The notes under the pieces were generated by a model. It was not told the origin of the DNA and made no database searches. It saw nothing but the letters and a program-made list of their open reading frames with translations. The position numbers were made by a program, and so were the translations under genes. A stretch of DNA of 64,000 nt from Pseudopyrenochaeta lycopersici (lineage: Eukaryota > Ascomycota > Dothideomycetes > Pleosporales > Pseudopyrenochaetaceae), in assembly GCA_003313425.1 (NCBI GenBank), contig NHZP01000003.1, positions 2,170,001-2,234,000 of the forward strand. Reading direction: 5' to 3'. Below, piece after piece: positions 1 to 10,895 of the stretch (its first letter is position 1; each line of letters opens with the position of its first letter).

Positions 1-2
1 TC

Positions 3-668
3 AGGCTTGTTTGGAATGGTAGCACGGCCAAAATGCACGGCTCTAAAGTAGAGTCGACGTGGAGAGGCTACACCCTTCCCGCGAATCGGGATCCAGTTCT
101 AGACGACGCCTACGGGCGGCGCATCCGAGAAAGCGAAAGGAACAAAGTGCGCGACAAGAACTTCACTCTAATCCTCGACGAATGTCCCTTCGCCGTAGAA
201 ATCGTCCCCGAAACCGAGTCTTACGCGCCCAACAGCGCCGTCAAGGACATGCCGTTCCTCCAATTCTACACCTGGTCCGCCTTCTTCCGCATCCGCGAGG
301 ACAGACGCACCATCTACACGGACCAGAACTTCCGGCGGTACAACATCGAGGACTACAAAAACGACTGGTGCGGCACCATCATGCTCGACTCGGTCTGGGT
401 CGTGAAAAAGGACTTTGAGCTCGACGACCCCATGGAGTTCATCGCCATTTCCGACGCCAAGCAGTTCCACGACGACGAGTACGACGACTGGGCCAACTAT
501 ATCCCCATGGAGCGCACAGAGTCGACCTGGGATTTGTACTATGTCTTGCTGATTGAGTACCGGTCGGACATTGCGTACCGCGTCGGTCTGGGCAAAATGT
601 ACAAAGAGGCTTTTGAGAATTCCTGCAAGCCAGAGGGGAAGAAGTGGAAAGAGTTTATTCTGGGTTAA
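3..668 (+). CDS. HET-type hypothetical protein, C-terminal part (5' truncated by window edge)
   Basis: The frame is open to the left edge of the window; an in-frame ATG lies at 33 but is probably internal. About 220 residues are visible, ending in TAA. The C-terminus (WDLYYVLLIEY..IAYRVGLG..., then KWKEFILG) resembles the tail of the large fungal proteins with an N-terminal HET (heterokaryon incompatibility) domain. The HET domain itself would lie upstream, outside the window, so this assignment rests on tail similarity only. The visible part is rich in Asp, Glu and Tyr, has no membrane segment and no intron. Function cannot be stated from this fragment; a role in allorecognition would be inference from family membership. 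Confidence 0.55.
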   Translation, partial: RLVWNGSTAKMHGSKVESTWRGYTLPANRDPVLDDAYGRRIRESERNKVRDKNFTLILDECPFAVEIVPETESYAPNSAVKDMPFLQFYTWSAFFRIREDRRTIYTDQNFRRYNIEDYKNDWCGTIMLDSVWVVKKDFELDDPMEFIAISDAKQFHDDEYDDWANYIPMERTESTWDLYYVLLIEYRSDIAYRVGLGKMYKEAFENSCKPEGKKWKEFILG

Positions 669-1577
669 CCCGGTTGCAACACCTGATGAAGATGCCTCCG
701 AGTCTCTGGGCTTCACACTGGACTTGTCTGGTTTCACAAGTTACTCGTCGACGCAGTCTGCTACGTGGCTTGCTGAAAGTGGGTCGCACGTGTTGATGCC
801 GTGCCATAGAAATATGACGGAAGTACCGTTAACCCTCGTGTTCGGGATTACGAATGGATCATCCTACCTGAACCACTCTCTGACAATATCAGAGGCATCG
901 ACCCCAAGGATCACACGAAGAGTGCATGTGGGAAAGGGAGTGGTGCACTTGTAGGATCCAAGGCCACTAGGTCGTAGAACTGGATTTTCGTGAAGGGAAA
1001 GGCCAAGGCCAATTGGTCAATTGGCCAATTGACCTGTGATTGTATGGAGATATCTATTAGCAAAGGTCATGTGTGGCTGGGCTGCAATGCGTAATGAAAT
1101 TGGGTGACCTAGTACACATTGGCGACAGGACGATGAGGAAAGACTACACATCTGAGTCGGAGCATCCACTATACACAAGCTCGACGTCTCGACGGCTTTG
1201 GGTGGTTGCAAGTTTTTTCTGGAGCATATGCTCCTTGCATAGCAGAGTGACGAATATTACACGCACATCACCATTGCAGACACAAATTGAGAAATGACGA
1301 CTTGAGTTGTGAGATGAGGAACTTTTTATTATCGAAAGACTAATAGATGCCACCCAACCAACAAACCATAACAGTTTCTTTTATCGTAACGCAGGAACTT
1401 GGAGGAAGTGAATATGCTGGAGTTCCAGCAACCCCCAGAATGCAGGTATGTAGCCAAAGATGAGCGGCGCCATGCGCCAACAGCCCCAGTATATCCGTGA
1501 ACAGCTCAAGGGAGAATAAATGCAATGAGGTAGAGCCAAAGCACCGTCGCAATGCTGAGAATGGGTCGTTAAAGCCG
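669..1577. other. intergenic, with one perfect palindrome
   Basis: I see no supported gene here; the short ORFs lack family motifs or plausible splice signals. A perfect 20-bp palindrome lies at 1015-1034. The stretch holds the 3' flanks of the HET-type gene and of the convergent R3H/SUZ gene, which ends at 1578. Confidence 0.5.
1015..1034. repeat. perfect 20-bp palindrome
   Basis: The sequence is GGTCAATTGG followed directly by its exact reverse complement. The 5' side continues with further GGCCAA/AATTGG copies, so the local region is built from AATTGGCC-type units. It could form a cruciform or bind a dimeric factor. No function is known. Confidence 0.7.
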
Positions 1578-4283
1578 TTAGTTAGGAGGGGTATTATTGA
1601 AAGAGTTAGAGCCGGCCCCGCCGCGGACTGATACCGCTGGTACATTATTCACCAGTCCAGACGACATGTTGCTTGGAACTCGGGTCATGGAGGGCAAAGT
1701 AAACTTGGGCGCAGACTGTGGACCCGGAACAGGGGCAGGAGGTTTGGCGGGTAGGTGTGAGGGTGTACCATACTTGGCGATACTACTGTGCGGTGATGGA
1801 TCACCAGATTGGGATGTAATCCTGTTCACGGCTGCAGCAGAATTGTTGCCCTGTATGCTCTGCGGAGAGCCAAATGATGGCGTGCTGGTAGCTGAAGGGC
1901 TCAGTCGAGGCATCTGAGCGGGCATGGGGTTTTGATTAGGCATCTGGTATCCACCATAGCCATTCATCATCTGCGGCACTTGACCCATGTTTGGCTGCGG
2001 GATATAGGGCATATTGCGCCCTGTCGGAATGAATGCTTGAGTCTGTGGGTTGAACTGTGGGCGATTGTAGCTTCCAGGAATAGGATGCTGGTTACGGTTT
2101 GGCTTGCCGTTGTATGGTGTTGGGGGGAATTGGCCATATGGGTATTGTCCCGGCATTGGGGCTTGTTGAGGAGCCGACATGGGGCGGTTGCCGGGACCTG
2201 TCTGGGCATAGGAGCCTTGAGCCATTGGATACGAAGGCTGTTGAGCCATCTGAGGCCACGATGGATTCATGGCCATATGCTGAGGCTGTTGGTATGTGTC
2301 TGGGTACTGCGCCATCGGAGGATTGGCCATCTTGGGCGTCACCTGGGAGGGCATGCCTGCATTCTGGAACGAAGACATACCCCTTTGGAAGTCGTTCGAC
2401 AAATCGTACCCGTTCTGCATCTGTCCATAGCCAGGATACATCATAGAAGAGTTGGGGGCTTGAAGTTGTTGGCCAGGCCATCCATACTGCAGCTGCGCCT
2501 CCGGAGACATCATGGTCGGATATGGAGAGCTATAAGTGGATGGTGGAGAGGCGCCCGGATTCATAGAGGCGTACTGTGGGTTCTGCGCGGGTCCCGGGAA
2601 TCCATTATAGTAGACTACGTTGTCTCCAGCATATCCTGAAACGGGATACTGTTGCGGGTAGTATGCGTTGAAGCGAGACCGGGCCTGGAAGTCATCATCG
2701 TCGTAATTACGCTGCTTCTTGTTCTTCTTCTTGCCAGACGTGGAGCTCGACCTCGAAACATCCTGTTCCTTCTCCTTCTCTTCTCCTGACCCGGTCCCCT
2801 CAGCCGTCTCGTTCTCTTCGTTTTCAGCACTGCCGAAAATACGCTGCCGAGCCTCGCGGTACCGAGCCTCACGCTCTTCTCGAGTCAATGCACTCTTGTC
2901 TTTCTCTTTGCCATCATTGCTACCTTCACTACCACCTACCTCCGAAGTGGTCTTCGAGGGGTTCTGCGAATTGGCTGCAGTATTCGTTCCAGACTTGCCG
3001 TCATCACGGCGCATGATTTTGCGTGCTGGAAGTTCAACAGGAGGAGTGTTGGCACCCTTGGCGGGATCGACCATTTGTGAGACAGGAGGCGGACTGCATA
3101 ACAATCAGTGAAAGTTCATCAAATCATGTACATGGACCCTTACATTCTACAATAAGGAGTCCGCGTAATCTTGACACCGGTCATAGTAGTATCAACAACG
3201 TGACCGAGTAGATAATAGTCCGCAAGTCGATGGGCAAGCATCCTGTAGAAAGTGTTACAGTTTGGCAGGGAGTACTCGTTCTCGCTACTCCATGTTAGTA
3301 TATGGGAATGCTCTGAGAAATGATGTTGAGAAACCTACCGGGAATCTTTGATAAAATCAATGAAGTCTTGTTCGATCTTGACTACAAATAATCGATCCCG
3401 CGGCGATTGTAGTGCTTCGAGTAGCTTCTCATCCGGAATGGCTGGCATATTGGGACTGCCATTCATGGGTGGCATGCCATTGGCAAGAGGCTGTGACATT
3501 GGCCTAGTGCCATTCGGTGGCTGATTGGGGTCGTAGAGAGCATGCGGGCCGTTGGGCAAATTGGGGAATCGCCCGGCTGGGACGCCTCGATGAGGCTGAG
3601 CGTTCATGACTGCTATCTCATGTAGCTGGTCTCGGAAAGCGCGTGCAGCGCCATTATCGGAGCCCTGTCGGGAGTCCGCAATGACCGAGTCTGGAGGAGA
3701 TGTCACATCTTCTTCCTCGACCGCTCTCAAGCTGGCGCTGTCGTCAGGCCGAAGCGACTCTTTCTCGTCCAAGGCAAAGGTGGTTGCAGAGGCAACGCTC
3801 TTTCCATCAATGCTGGGTGGCTTCACTGATCCATCAGACGAAGACAGCTGCGTACTACTATCTTCGGTGACGGAAACCTTCACAACTGCAATAGGCTGTG
3901 GTCTTTCGTTCTCGTGCCCATTCATGTCGGATGCAGGTAGATCTGACAGCCCTACGCCATCTGCTAACCGCTGTAGTGTCTGAGAGGCTGTATCACCAAC
4001 CGCCTTGTTCGGTCCTCTATAGTCGTCCTCGGTGGTGGTTTTGGGCGCTTCCATATTGACTGGAACAGAGCGCGCTTTTTGCGGTGGGGCAGGGATTCTA
4101 GGTGTAGCAACAGGTGGTCTTGCTTTGGGAGCAATATCCTTTGGTGTTTGAGGTTTCAGTGCGGAAGCCGCGACCTATTAGAGTCAGTGTTACCCCTGTA
4201 GTTTGCCCTTCGACTGTGCTCACCTTTGCAAAAGAGGGTCTCAGCTGAGCCTGCTCGGCAGGCACTGGAGCGGCAGACGCCAT
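1578..4283 (-). CDS. R3H and SUZ domain RNA-binding protein
   Basis: Four exons join in phase: 4283-4224, 4174-3339, 3242-3144 and 3093-1578, giving 836 aa. The R3H domain (about residues 270-330) is rebuilt across introns 2 and 3 and shows the HRLADYYLLGH core expected for single-stranded nucleic acid binding. The SUZ domain follows (about 340-430; PARKIMRRD, then EREARYREARQRIFG). The last ~400 residues are a Pro/Gln/Met/Asn/Gly-rich low-complexity tail, typical of proteins that enter RNP granules. Family members are cytoplasmic mRNA-binding proteins (yeast Rbs1-like, animal ARPP21/R3HDM-like); a role in mRNA regulation is inferred from this. I chose the ATG at 4283 (MASAAP...); another in-frame ATG lies at 4316. 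The gene diverges from the zinc-knuckle gene across about 0.87 kb. Confidence 0.9.
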
Positions 4284-5156
4284 GGCAATCAAACGATGCT
4301 CGGGGTAGAGGCTCAATGAGCAGTGGGATGCGATCTAAGTCGCTTGTGCGAAGGTCGATCGACTGCGGAGAAGGGCGGTGGAGCAGATGTTCGCGGTAAC
4401 TTCGTAGCAGGACGTCGCCCAAGGCAGTAACAGACGTCTAGCCCTTGAGCCGAAAAATTCACCAAGCCCAACGCCGCAAAGGGGAGGTCGTGGATGGAAA
4501 GAAAGGTAGTATTAACCGAAGTGATGGACGTTATTTCAGGAAATAGGGTGCTCAAGGAAAGTCGCGATAACAGGGGCCAGAAATCTGGACATATTGGTAT
4601 GCCGACATTCGTGGGGAAGTATTGCAGTGTGGGACTGTCGAAAGCGTCGGTGAAGCAGCCTCACGACAAGCCTACCGTCTAAGACTGTGGCCGTGTGGTG
4701 GGACGAAGCAGCCAAGCGCCTGGGCGGAGGGCGCACGACTACAGGCGACCGGTGAATTGGCTCGTCGACAAAGACGAAGCGGGCGACTCAGCGGGGACCA
4801 GGCTGCTCGGCGGGGTGCGGCGTGTTTGAATGTCAGAACATGATGATGAGGCCGCAAGTGGGCGTTCAGAACTGGTCCGTGCACTCGAAACATTTCTCCG
4901 ATCCGACGGGCATGGCTTTTGCGCATCAAGCCAGTCACGTGGAGTCCGCGACGCGCATCCGCTGCCGAAAGTGACAGAAGAAGAATAAACTTGGCGAGGC
5001 TTGAGTGACACCTTTGCCTTTTCTCCTACCAAGCGGTACTGCCAGAGTCGCACTTACCTTGTCCTTCTCTCCATCACTCTCAAATCTAGCACTTGACTAT
5101 CAACTAACGCCAGATTAACGGCACCTTCACTGCATTGAGTGGTTTCGGCCTCCGCC
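4284..5156. promoter_or_regulatory. divergent intergenic region between R3H/SUZ and zinc-knuckle genes
   Basis: This 873-bp region holds the 5' flanks of two divergently transcribed genes. ORFs in it are short, overlap each other on both strands and show no family motif. I see no convincing TATA box. Confidence 0.45.
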
Positions 5157-6245
5157 ATGTTCCGCCGTCCAGGTGCAGGACGCTCCAAAGCCTCCGCAGA
5201 TACGCTCTGCCAAAAGTGTTTGAAGAGAGGGCACTACAGCTACGAATGCAAAGCCTCAGCCCAAGAACGGCCATACACATCCCGACCATCGAGGACTCAG
5301 CAGCTTCTGAATCCCAAACTGAAGCCTAAGCTTACTACTGAGGTTCCGAATGACCTTCTACGCAAGAAGGGCGTTGCCGATGAAATTCTGAAGAAGAAAG
5401 AGGAGGATCGCAAGCGCTCTCGCTCACTATCCACTTCATCCGCAGACTCAGTGTCCACCATATCCACAAACCGCTCCAGGTCCAGGTCACCGCCCAGACG
5501 CCGAAAACACAATGGTGCTGCATCACGAGGCCGCGACGACAAGGCGCTGGGCAAACGTGCGAGGCGTTCGGTGTCTATGGACTCACACTCGTCAGAGGGC
5601 TCCGCGAACGGAGACCGAAACACGAGACGACGCATGAGTTCCTTCAGCCCAGGCGAGCGGGGAAGGCGGAGGACTAGGTCGAGGTCCAGGTCGGCTCGCA
5701 TGCAGATGTCGCACGACGATGGTTCGAGGCAGAAGGGGCACCGTCAAGGTCTCCCGAGGAGCAGAAGTGGTAGTAGGAAACGAGGAGGGCGGTGGTCACG
5801 TAGCCGGAGCGGCACAAGGCATGGAAAGCGACCTGTACGACACTTTTCAATGTCTCGTTCACGATCAAGAAGTCTGGACCGCATGGATACTTCAGACGAC
5901 CGCAATCCTCCAGATGGTGCTGCGAGAGAGAGGTGGGGAGCGTCACCAGTCGGAAGAGCAGCTTCATCACGATCTCCACCCCCATTTCAAGGCAGTCAAG
6001 ATCGTAGTCCAAGCCCGTACTCTAAACGAAAGGCTGTACGGCGCTCGCCTAGCCCTCATCAGTGGAGGAATGGAGCTCGAGGTCGTGGAGGACCACCTGT
6101 TGGACGAAATCGCTTCGATGACGGACCCACTCGACCGAACGGGAGGCCCGGACAACTACCTGTACAGGCATCAGTGCAGCGAGAGCGTAGTTTGAGTCCG
6201 TACAGCAAGCGCGTTGCCTTGACAAGGATGGCACAGGCTGGGTGA
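5157..6245 (+). CDS. zinc-knuckle (CCHC) SR-rich protein, ZCCHC10-like
   Basis: Single exon, 362 aa. I start at the ATG at 5157 (context GCCATGTTC) rather than the in-frame ATG at 5139, because family members begin a few residues before the knuckle. One CCHC zinc knuckle (C18-x2-C21-x4-H26-x4-C31, CQKCLKRGHYSYEC) sits near the N-terminus. A basic Lys/Arg linker follows, then a long RS/SR-rich tail with many RSRSRS-like runs. This architecture fits the fungal zinc-knuckle family related to human ZCCHC10. A nuclear role in pre-mRNA splicing or RNP assembly is inferred from the RS domain. The neighbour on the right is another splicing factor, transcribed convergently. Confidence 0.85.
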   Translation: MFRRPGAGRSKASADTLCQKCLKRGHYSYECKASAQERPYTSRPSRTQQLLNPKLKPKLTTEVPNDLLRKKGVADEILKKKEEDRKRSRSLSTSSADSVSTISTNRSRSRSPPRRRKHNGAASRGRDDKALGKRARRSVSMDSHSSEGSANGDRNTRRRMSSFSPGERGRRRTRSRSRSARMQMSHDDGSRQKGHRQGLPRSRSGSRKRGGRWSRSRSGTRHGKRPVRHFSMSRSRSRSLDRMDTSDDRNPPDGAARERWGASPVGRAASSRSPPPFQGSQDRSPSPYSKRKAVRRSPSPHQWRNGARGRGGPPVGRNRFDDGPTRPNGRPGQLPVQASVQRERSLSPYSKRVALTRMAQAG

Positions 6246-6732
6246 ATGCGTGTAGGGCGACATGGTCACCTAAGTGTGAAGTCCAAGATGTAGAACGTGT
6301 TAGAGTGACGCCTCAGTTGTGCGAGGGAATGGCGTGAATCGCCACGTCTTTTTATGGGAAGAACAATGGTAATGGGCGGCGTTCTTGAACGAGACATAAT
6401 AGAATAATCAAGTGCAATAGCTAGATTGGCGCTTCAAGACAATTCTTAGGCGAACCTTCGATACCACAGTGGTTCAAGGGACCTTTTCTCATTGTAGTCT
6501 AGCTGTAATATACCCTTTCAAGGACTTGTAACGTCACGCTCGCTCTCATCTGATTCTAACGTTGCAGAGCGCGAGCTTCGCCGCAGGTTCTCCTTCTGCC
6601 ATCTCAGCAGTCTGCACAAATGTCCAGCCTGCTTGCATTGAGCGCAGACTTCATGCTCGAATCGGAGATTACTCAGAGGCGCCGTCAAGGCCTACGTTTT
6701 TGATTGATCCAAGTCACACATGACTTCACTCT
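6246..6732. other. convergent 3' intergenic region
   Basis: 487 bp lie between the stop of the zinc-knuckle gene and the stop of cwf18. It should hold both 3' UTRs. No further gene is seen. Confidence 0.5.
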
Positions 6733-7368
6733 TCAGCTAACATCCTCATCCTCCTCGTCTCTTCTCCTGTCTCTCGCCTCCTCTTGCTCCTTTAGATGCA
6801 TTGCCTCGACCAGCTCACTACCCTCCATGCCCACTTCTTCTCCCTCGTCCCCATTCCTCCCTCTGCCCGCCTCCTTCCCTTTGATGGCCTTTTGCGCCTC
6901 GACTCTCTCACGCACCAACTTCGCAATCGCATTCTCTGTTTGCACATCTAACGGCTTCAACTTCTGCTCTAGGTCTCGTTTCAAGTCCCAGTTTGGCTTT
7001 TTAGGCTGGAGCTTGAATAGATCTAGTCCCTTGTCGTCTGCCTTTTCCGCATCTTGGTGTGCTTTGGTTTCGAGCGCCAATTGTTGCGCCTTGTACTCCA
7101 GAGTGTTTGTTGGGTCTGCAATAGGAAGGTTGTCGAAGCCGAGTTTTACATTGCGCGTCGTGGGATCATAATTGCGCCCGGAGAGGTAGGTGGTCGTTAC
7201 TGACGGTTCCTCATCGGGCTCTGTGCGGGTGAGGGCGGTGGAGTCTGAGGTTTGTGTTTCGCCTTCTTGTTCGTCTGATGGCGCTTGTTTTCGCTTCAGG
7301 GATTTGAGTTGTGCGAGGCGGGCTTTGCGGTCGTTTGCTGCCGCCGCGAGCTTTTCGTGGGAGGACAT
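6733..7368 (-). CDS. cwf18: Cwf18/CCDC12 family pre-mRNA splicing factor
   Basis: Intronless, 211 aa from the ATG at 7368 (MSSHEKLAAAAND...). An in-frame ATG at 7413 would add 15 Ser-rich residues; I prefer the inner one because family members start close to the conserved RKARLAQLKSLKRK helix. The protein has the family's basic N-terminal coiled coil, a central NYDP..RNVKLGFDNLP segment, a KPNWDLKRDLEQKLKPLDVQT motif and a Glu-rich coiled-coil tail. The family consists of small subunits of the Prp19/NineTeen-associated spliceosome (Cwf18 in fission yeast, CCDC12 in humans), so the product should act in the nucleus. It diverges from the PPR gene across 326 bp. Confidence 0.88.
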   Translation of the reverse strand: MSSHEKLAAAANDRKARLAQLKSLKRKQAPSDEQEGETQTSDSTALTRTEPDEEPSVTTTYLSGRNYDPTTRNVKLGFDNLPIADPTNTLEYKAQQLALETKAHQDAEKADDKGLDLFKLQPKKPNWDLKRDLEQKLKPLDVQTENAIAKLVRERVEAQKAIKGKEAGRGRNGDEGEEVGMEGSELVEAMHLKEQEEARDRRRDEEDEDVS

Positions 7369-7694
7369 GGCGACTGCCTTGAATGTTGCGCCAGAGTCGC
7401 TGCTGCTCTCCACAAATATTTACTGAGGTCAAAAGGCCTCTCTAGCGAATGAGTTCAAGGCAGGTCGTATAGAACGTATTATGCTCGAAACGCAACTAGA
7501 CGTGCAGCTGTGAAGTTGAAGTAGAGTCGTGGGGTTTTGCGGAGCTCAAGCTCGGAGGTTCGAAGATCTTCTCCAGCTAGCGTCTTGAACCACACCCGCA
7601 GCGTGACAACTTTTCCACTCAACCCCATCCATCGCGACTTTCATCACACCTACGCGTCATGGCCCGGTGAAAGCTACGCACCTGCCGTCCTCCC
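7369..7694. promoter_or_regulatory. bidirectional promoter region, cwf18 / PPR gene
   Basis: 326 bp separate the two divergent start codons, so both promoters must share this space. No clear TATA box is visible, as is common for fungal housekeeping genes. The shared promoter is inferred from geometry alone. Confidence 0.5.
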
Positions 7695-10600
7695 ATGCCC
7701 CGAGTCCGCATTCCCAATGCTAGCCTCATCGCCAGCGCGGACCTTCCCATCCTTCCGTTTCTTGCCCCCAGGGTCTTCCCTGAGTCCCCTACATTGAGAA
7801 GGAGTAAACCGCGGAATGGAAAGAGCAATGGGACACAGGAAGCGAAAGCGAAGACGACCTCACATGCAGAGCGCTTGAAATCAAGCCCACACAGAAGTGC
7901 AGCCCAGACTACTAAGTGGACTTGTTATTCAAGCTCTTCCCCGCAACCAACTGCTGCTGCACTGCTACAAATATCACGCTCGAGATGGAACAATACAAAA
8001 GTAGTCGGTAAAACGTGTCATATAAATCATCTTTACGCAGACATCTCCTCATTTGCTCGCCAGCAAGCATGGAACGTCTCCACAGCTGCGCCTGCAATTC
8101 GTAGAGTTGCAGGGAAAGCCAGGCTGTCCCAACGACGAGCTCAGCCAAATTCTGGGCGCCCATCTTCCATTCTCGCTCGACGCGGTCCCATTTTAGCTCT
8201 CAATCGCCAGAAAGCGCTTGCGTTGGAGCGAGAACGACTCTCTAGTTACATATCTCGACTACCATCATGGTTTACAGAATCGCATCGACTACGGCAGGGT
8301 CAATACAGATCCATATATCGTCGCATGCACAATCTTCAATACTGGGACGCTACCCATCTAGACCTAAGGGAGATTAACAGAAGCTCAAGCAATAATTCTG
8401 CGCTCCTGCGAGCTTTTGCTGCACTTGACCGAGCATTGTACCCAACTCTCGGACGGCACACACGAGTCATCACCATAAAGCATGACCCCAAATGCGTTCA
8501 CTGGAGCGCGAAATTATTCCCACCTGGCACAAAGACTGAGCTAGATCAAGTCTGGACGAGCTGGATGGGTTTCGACATCCCAACCAGGAAGAAGTCTTTC
8601 CAAAAGTTGCTGCTTTATCTTCTTGACCGCAAGCCTGCTCGTGCATTGCACTTCATCCAAGTACTGGCCGACGAGCCACTCTGGAGAGGCAGGAAAGCCG
8701 AAATCATTGCAGATGCTCTCGGCCATCTCTCCAAAATACACAGCAGGGGTATATATAAACAAACAAAAGGGTGGAGCATGGATGATGAAGCAAACAAGCA
8801 AAGTTTCGTCCCAGCATTCGTCCATATCTTCAAGAAGACACTTTCTGGCAAGCCTGATGTTTGCTCGCAGGACTTATTGTACAACCTTGTTGGGTTGGCA
8901 ACGACTGAAGATCTCAAGAAAGTGTTCGACTGTTTGGTTGAAGCTAAGACACGCTTTGGCTTTGATACACTCCTGCACTACGCTAATGCGTTTGGCGAGG
9001 CAGGTGAAGTTCAGTATGCCTTGCGGTGTCTTGACGAACTCAAGGTCAGACACAGCGAGGGAGCGTGGCAGTGGGCTGTCGATCGTGAAAGATTTCGATG
9101 GAGCTGTGCCTTGATATTGCGCAAGAGCATGAGTCGGAGCCAGACTTATCACGAGACTCCTGGTATTATCGCAGCCTTTGTACGCTTGGGTGTGAAGATG
9201 GACATTCTTCTCTACAACGTTGTCGTGCACAATGCGATGGAAGCCGGTGACTACACTACCGCTTTCAAGGTCTACAATGCGCTAGAAGGTAATGGATTGA
9301 AACCGGATAGTGCTACATTTTCAATCCTACTTCACGGCTGTACACTACAAAGCAACCCAGCGATGTTTCACGAATTCGCAGAGCATTGCGCTGAGGTAGC
9401 AAAGGAGACCAAGGACCCTCGCCTAGCGACAGACTATCTTTACTACGTATACGTACGCCACGGGGCAAGTCCTGATACGCCACAGAGCACGACTCTACTC
9501 TGGCAGACCTATCTCAGATTCTTTTCGGCAACGCCCTTGGAAGCTTTCACCCGCCGCGGCAGCAAAGTGCTGAGGCATATCATGGAAATGCGACATGTCA
9601 TAACGGAACCTACACTGTTTGAGCCTACTCCTGTCGCACTCTATATCATGCTGCAGATGGAAATCAAATCAGCACTCGCTGTATCCGATCAACGGGTCTT
9701 CAATCTATACCAGCGGTTCCAGCAACTCGCGACAGCAGGAACAAACTCCGGTCTCTCAGTCCTCGCCCGTACTCCTACAATCTGGAATGCCTTTCTCCTT
9801 GCCTTCTGCAAGAGACAACAATTCGCAAGCGCATCTCAAATTATCAAGGACATGATGGAGAGCCAGACCCAGCCCAATGTGTATAGCTGGAACATATTTA
9901 TGCAGGCTTTCTTTAAGAGCGGACAAGTGCAAGCCGCTGATCGCGTCTTTGAGATCATGCAGAGCAAAGGTGTTGATCCTGATCAATTTAGCTATGGCAT
10001 CTTGCTACGGGGCTATGCAAAAGCACAGCTCGTTGAACGGATAGGCGACACCATGCAGCACGTCGAAACTGCGCAAGAGATGGACCCTGACCTGCTGAGG
10101 GCACTAGCCAAGGTAGTGAATCGGAAAAGCTTGATGCACACGCTAGAGCGAAGCAGGCTTGGCAGAGAAGCTAGGACACAAGCGAAGGCTGTCGCAGATG
10201 CTGAAGCGGAGCGGCAAAGGTGGACGCAACCGCAATTTACTCCGACGCTGGCGGTTGCCTCATCGACACCAACACCACCTACCATTGAAGCCTCAATGAA
10301 GCCTCAAGCGACGGAGGTTCATCCATTTCAAAAGCCTGTGATTGCCTCAAAAGAGTCTCCAACTATCTGCCGGGAGCCTGAGTCTGACCACCAGGAGCCG
10401 AGTACAGACAGTGAGAACATATTCCCCTTCTTACAAGAGTCATCGACCATACCTGCACAGCCCTTGATCATCCCCCAGGAGCTATCGTCTGTTTCCCACG
10501 AACCAGCAATGACCTCCTCAGGAACTTCGGAGATTATCAGACAGGGTCAGGAAATGAAGGTCTCCATAGATCGTCCAATATTGACGCAATCTGACCCGTA

Positions 10601-10895
10601 CGACCCTGAACTGCAATATAGAAGGCTACAGGAACAACTGGGCATTGCATCAACTACACCAAATGTCGCACAAGTGTCTGCGTCAAATACAATCAATTCG
10701 TTCGGCGCAAACTTGGGTTTCAAGAGCATGCTTCCCTCAGAAGTCGGAGGCCAGCCTGTGGTGTCCAAGAATATAGATCTAGGCTTCAAGTCAATGTTAC
10801 CAGAGGATAGAAATGAGATCTCGAAGGAGTTGTCCAAACCCACTGTTAGAAAAGTCACGCGACTTCCTTCGGCGGAGAGGAAAGGGAGAAAGTAA
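7695..10895 (+). CDS. pentatricopeptide repeat (PPR) protein, probably mitochondrial
   Basis: Intronless ORF of 1066 aa from ATG 7695. The first ~150 residues are rich in Arg, Ser, Ala and Thr and poor in acidic residues, as in a mitochondrial presequence plus linker. PPR-type helical pairs are visible at about residues 485-590 (ILLYNVVVHNAMEAGDYTTA and GLKPDSATFSILLHGCT) and 690-795 (IWNAFLLAFCKRQQFA, PNVYSWNIFMQAFFKSGQ, VDPDQFSYGILLRGYAKA). PPR proteins bind organellar RNA, so a role in mitochondrial RNA processing or translation is the family expectation. The exact target cannot be read. The C-terminal ~230 residues are Pro/Ser/Glu-rich, look disordered and contain a duplicated LGFKSMLP motif (about 1007 and 1029). 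Confidence 0.88.
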   Translation: MPRVRIPNASLIASADLPILPFLAPRVFPESPTLRRSKPRNGKSNGTQEAKAKTTSHAERLKSSPHRSAAQTTKWTCYSSSSPQPTAAALLQISRSRWNNTKVVGKTCHINHLYADISSFARQQAWNVSTAAPAIRRVAGKARLSQRRAQPNSGRPSSILARRGPILALNRQKALALERERLSSYISRLPSWFTESHRLRQGQYRSIYRRMHNLQYWDATHLDLREINRSSSNNSALLRAFAALDRALYPTLGRHTRVITIKHDPKCVHWSAKLFPPGTKTELDQVWTSWMGFDIPTRKKSFQKLLLYLLDRKPARALHFIQVLADEPLWRGRKAEIIADALGHLSKIHSRGIYKQTKGWSMDDEANKQSFVPAFVHIFKKTLSGKPDVCSQDLLYNLVGLATTEDLKKVFDCLVEAKTRFGFDTLLHYANAFGEAGEVQYALRCLDELKVRHSEGAWQWAVDRERFRWSCALILRKSMSRSQTYHETPGIIAAFVRLGVKMDILLYNVVVHNAMEAGDYTTAFKVYNALEGNGLKPDSATFSILLHGCTLQSNPAMFHEFAEHCAEVAKETKDPRLATDYLYYVYVRHGASPDTPQSTTLLWQTYLRFFSATPLEAFTRRGSKVLRHIMEMRHVITEPTLFEPTPVALYIMLQMEIKSALAVSDQRVFNLYQRFQQLATAGTNSGLSVLARTPTIWNAFLLAFCKRQQFASASQIIKDMMESQTQPNVYSWNIFMQAFFKSGQVQAADRVFEIMQSKGVDPDQFSYGILLRGYAKAQLVERIGDTMQHVETAQEMDPDLLRALAKVVNRKSLMHTLERSRLGREARTQAKAVADAEAERQRWTQPQFTPTLAVASSTPTPPTIEASMKPQATEVHPFQKPVIASKESPTICREPESDHQEPSTDSENIFPFLQESSTIPAQPLIIPQELSSVSHEPAMTSSGTSEIIRQGQEMKVSIDRPILTQSDPYDPELQYRRLQEQLGIASTTPNVAQVSASNTINSFGANLGFKSMLPSEVGGQPVVSKNIDLGFKSMLPEDRNEISKELSKPTVRKVTRLPSAERKGRK

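Noticed and set aside
1597..2639. Plus-strand ORFs of 106 and 235 codons
   Set aside because: Antisense shadows of the low-complexity tail of the R3H/SUZ protein, which has a full exon structure and domain support.
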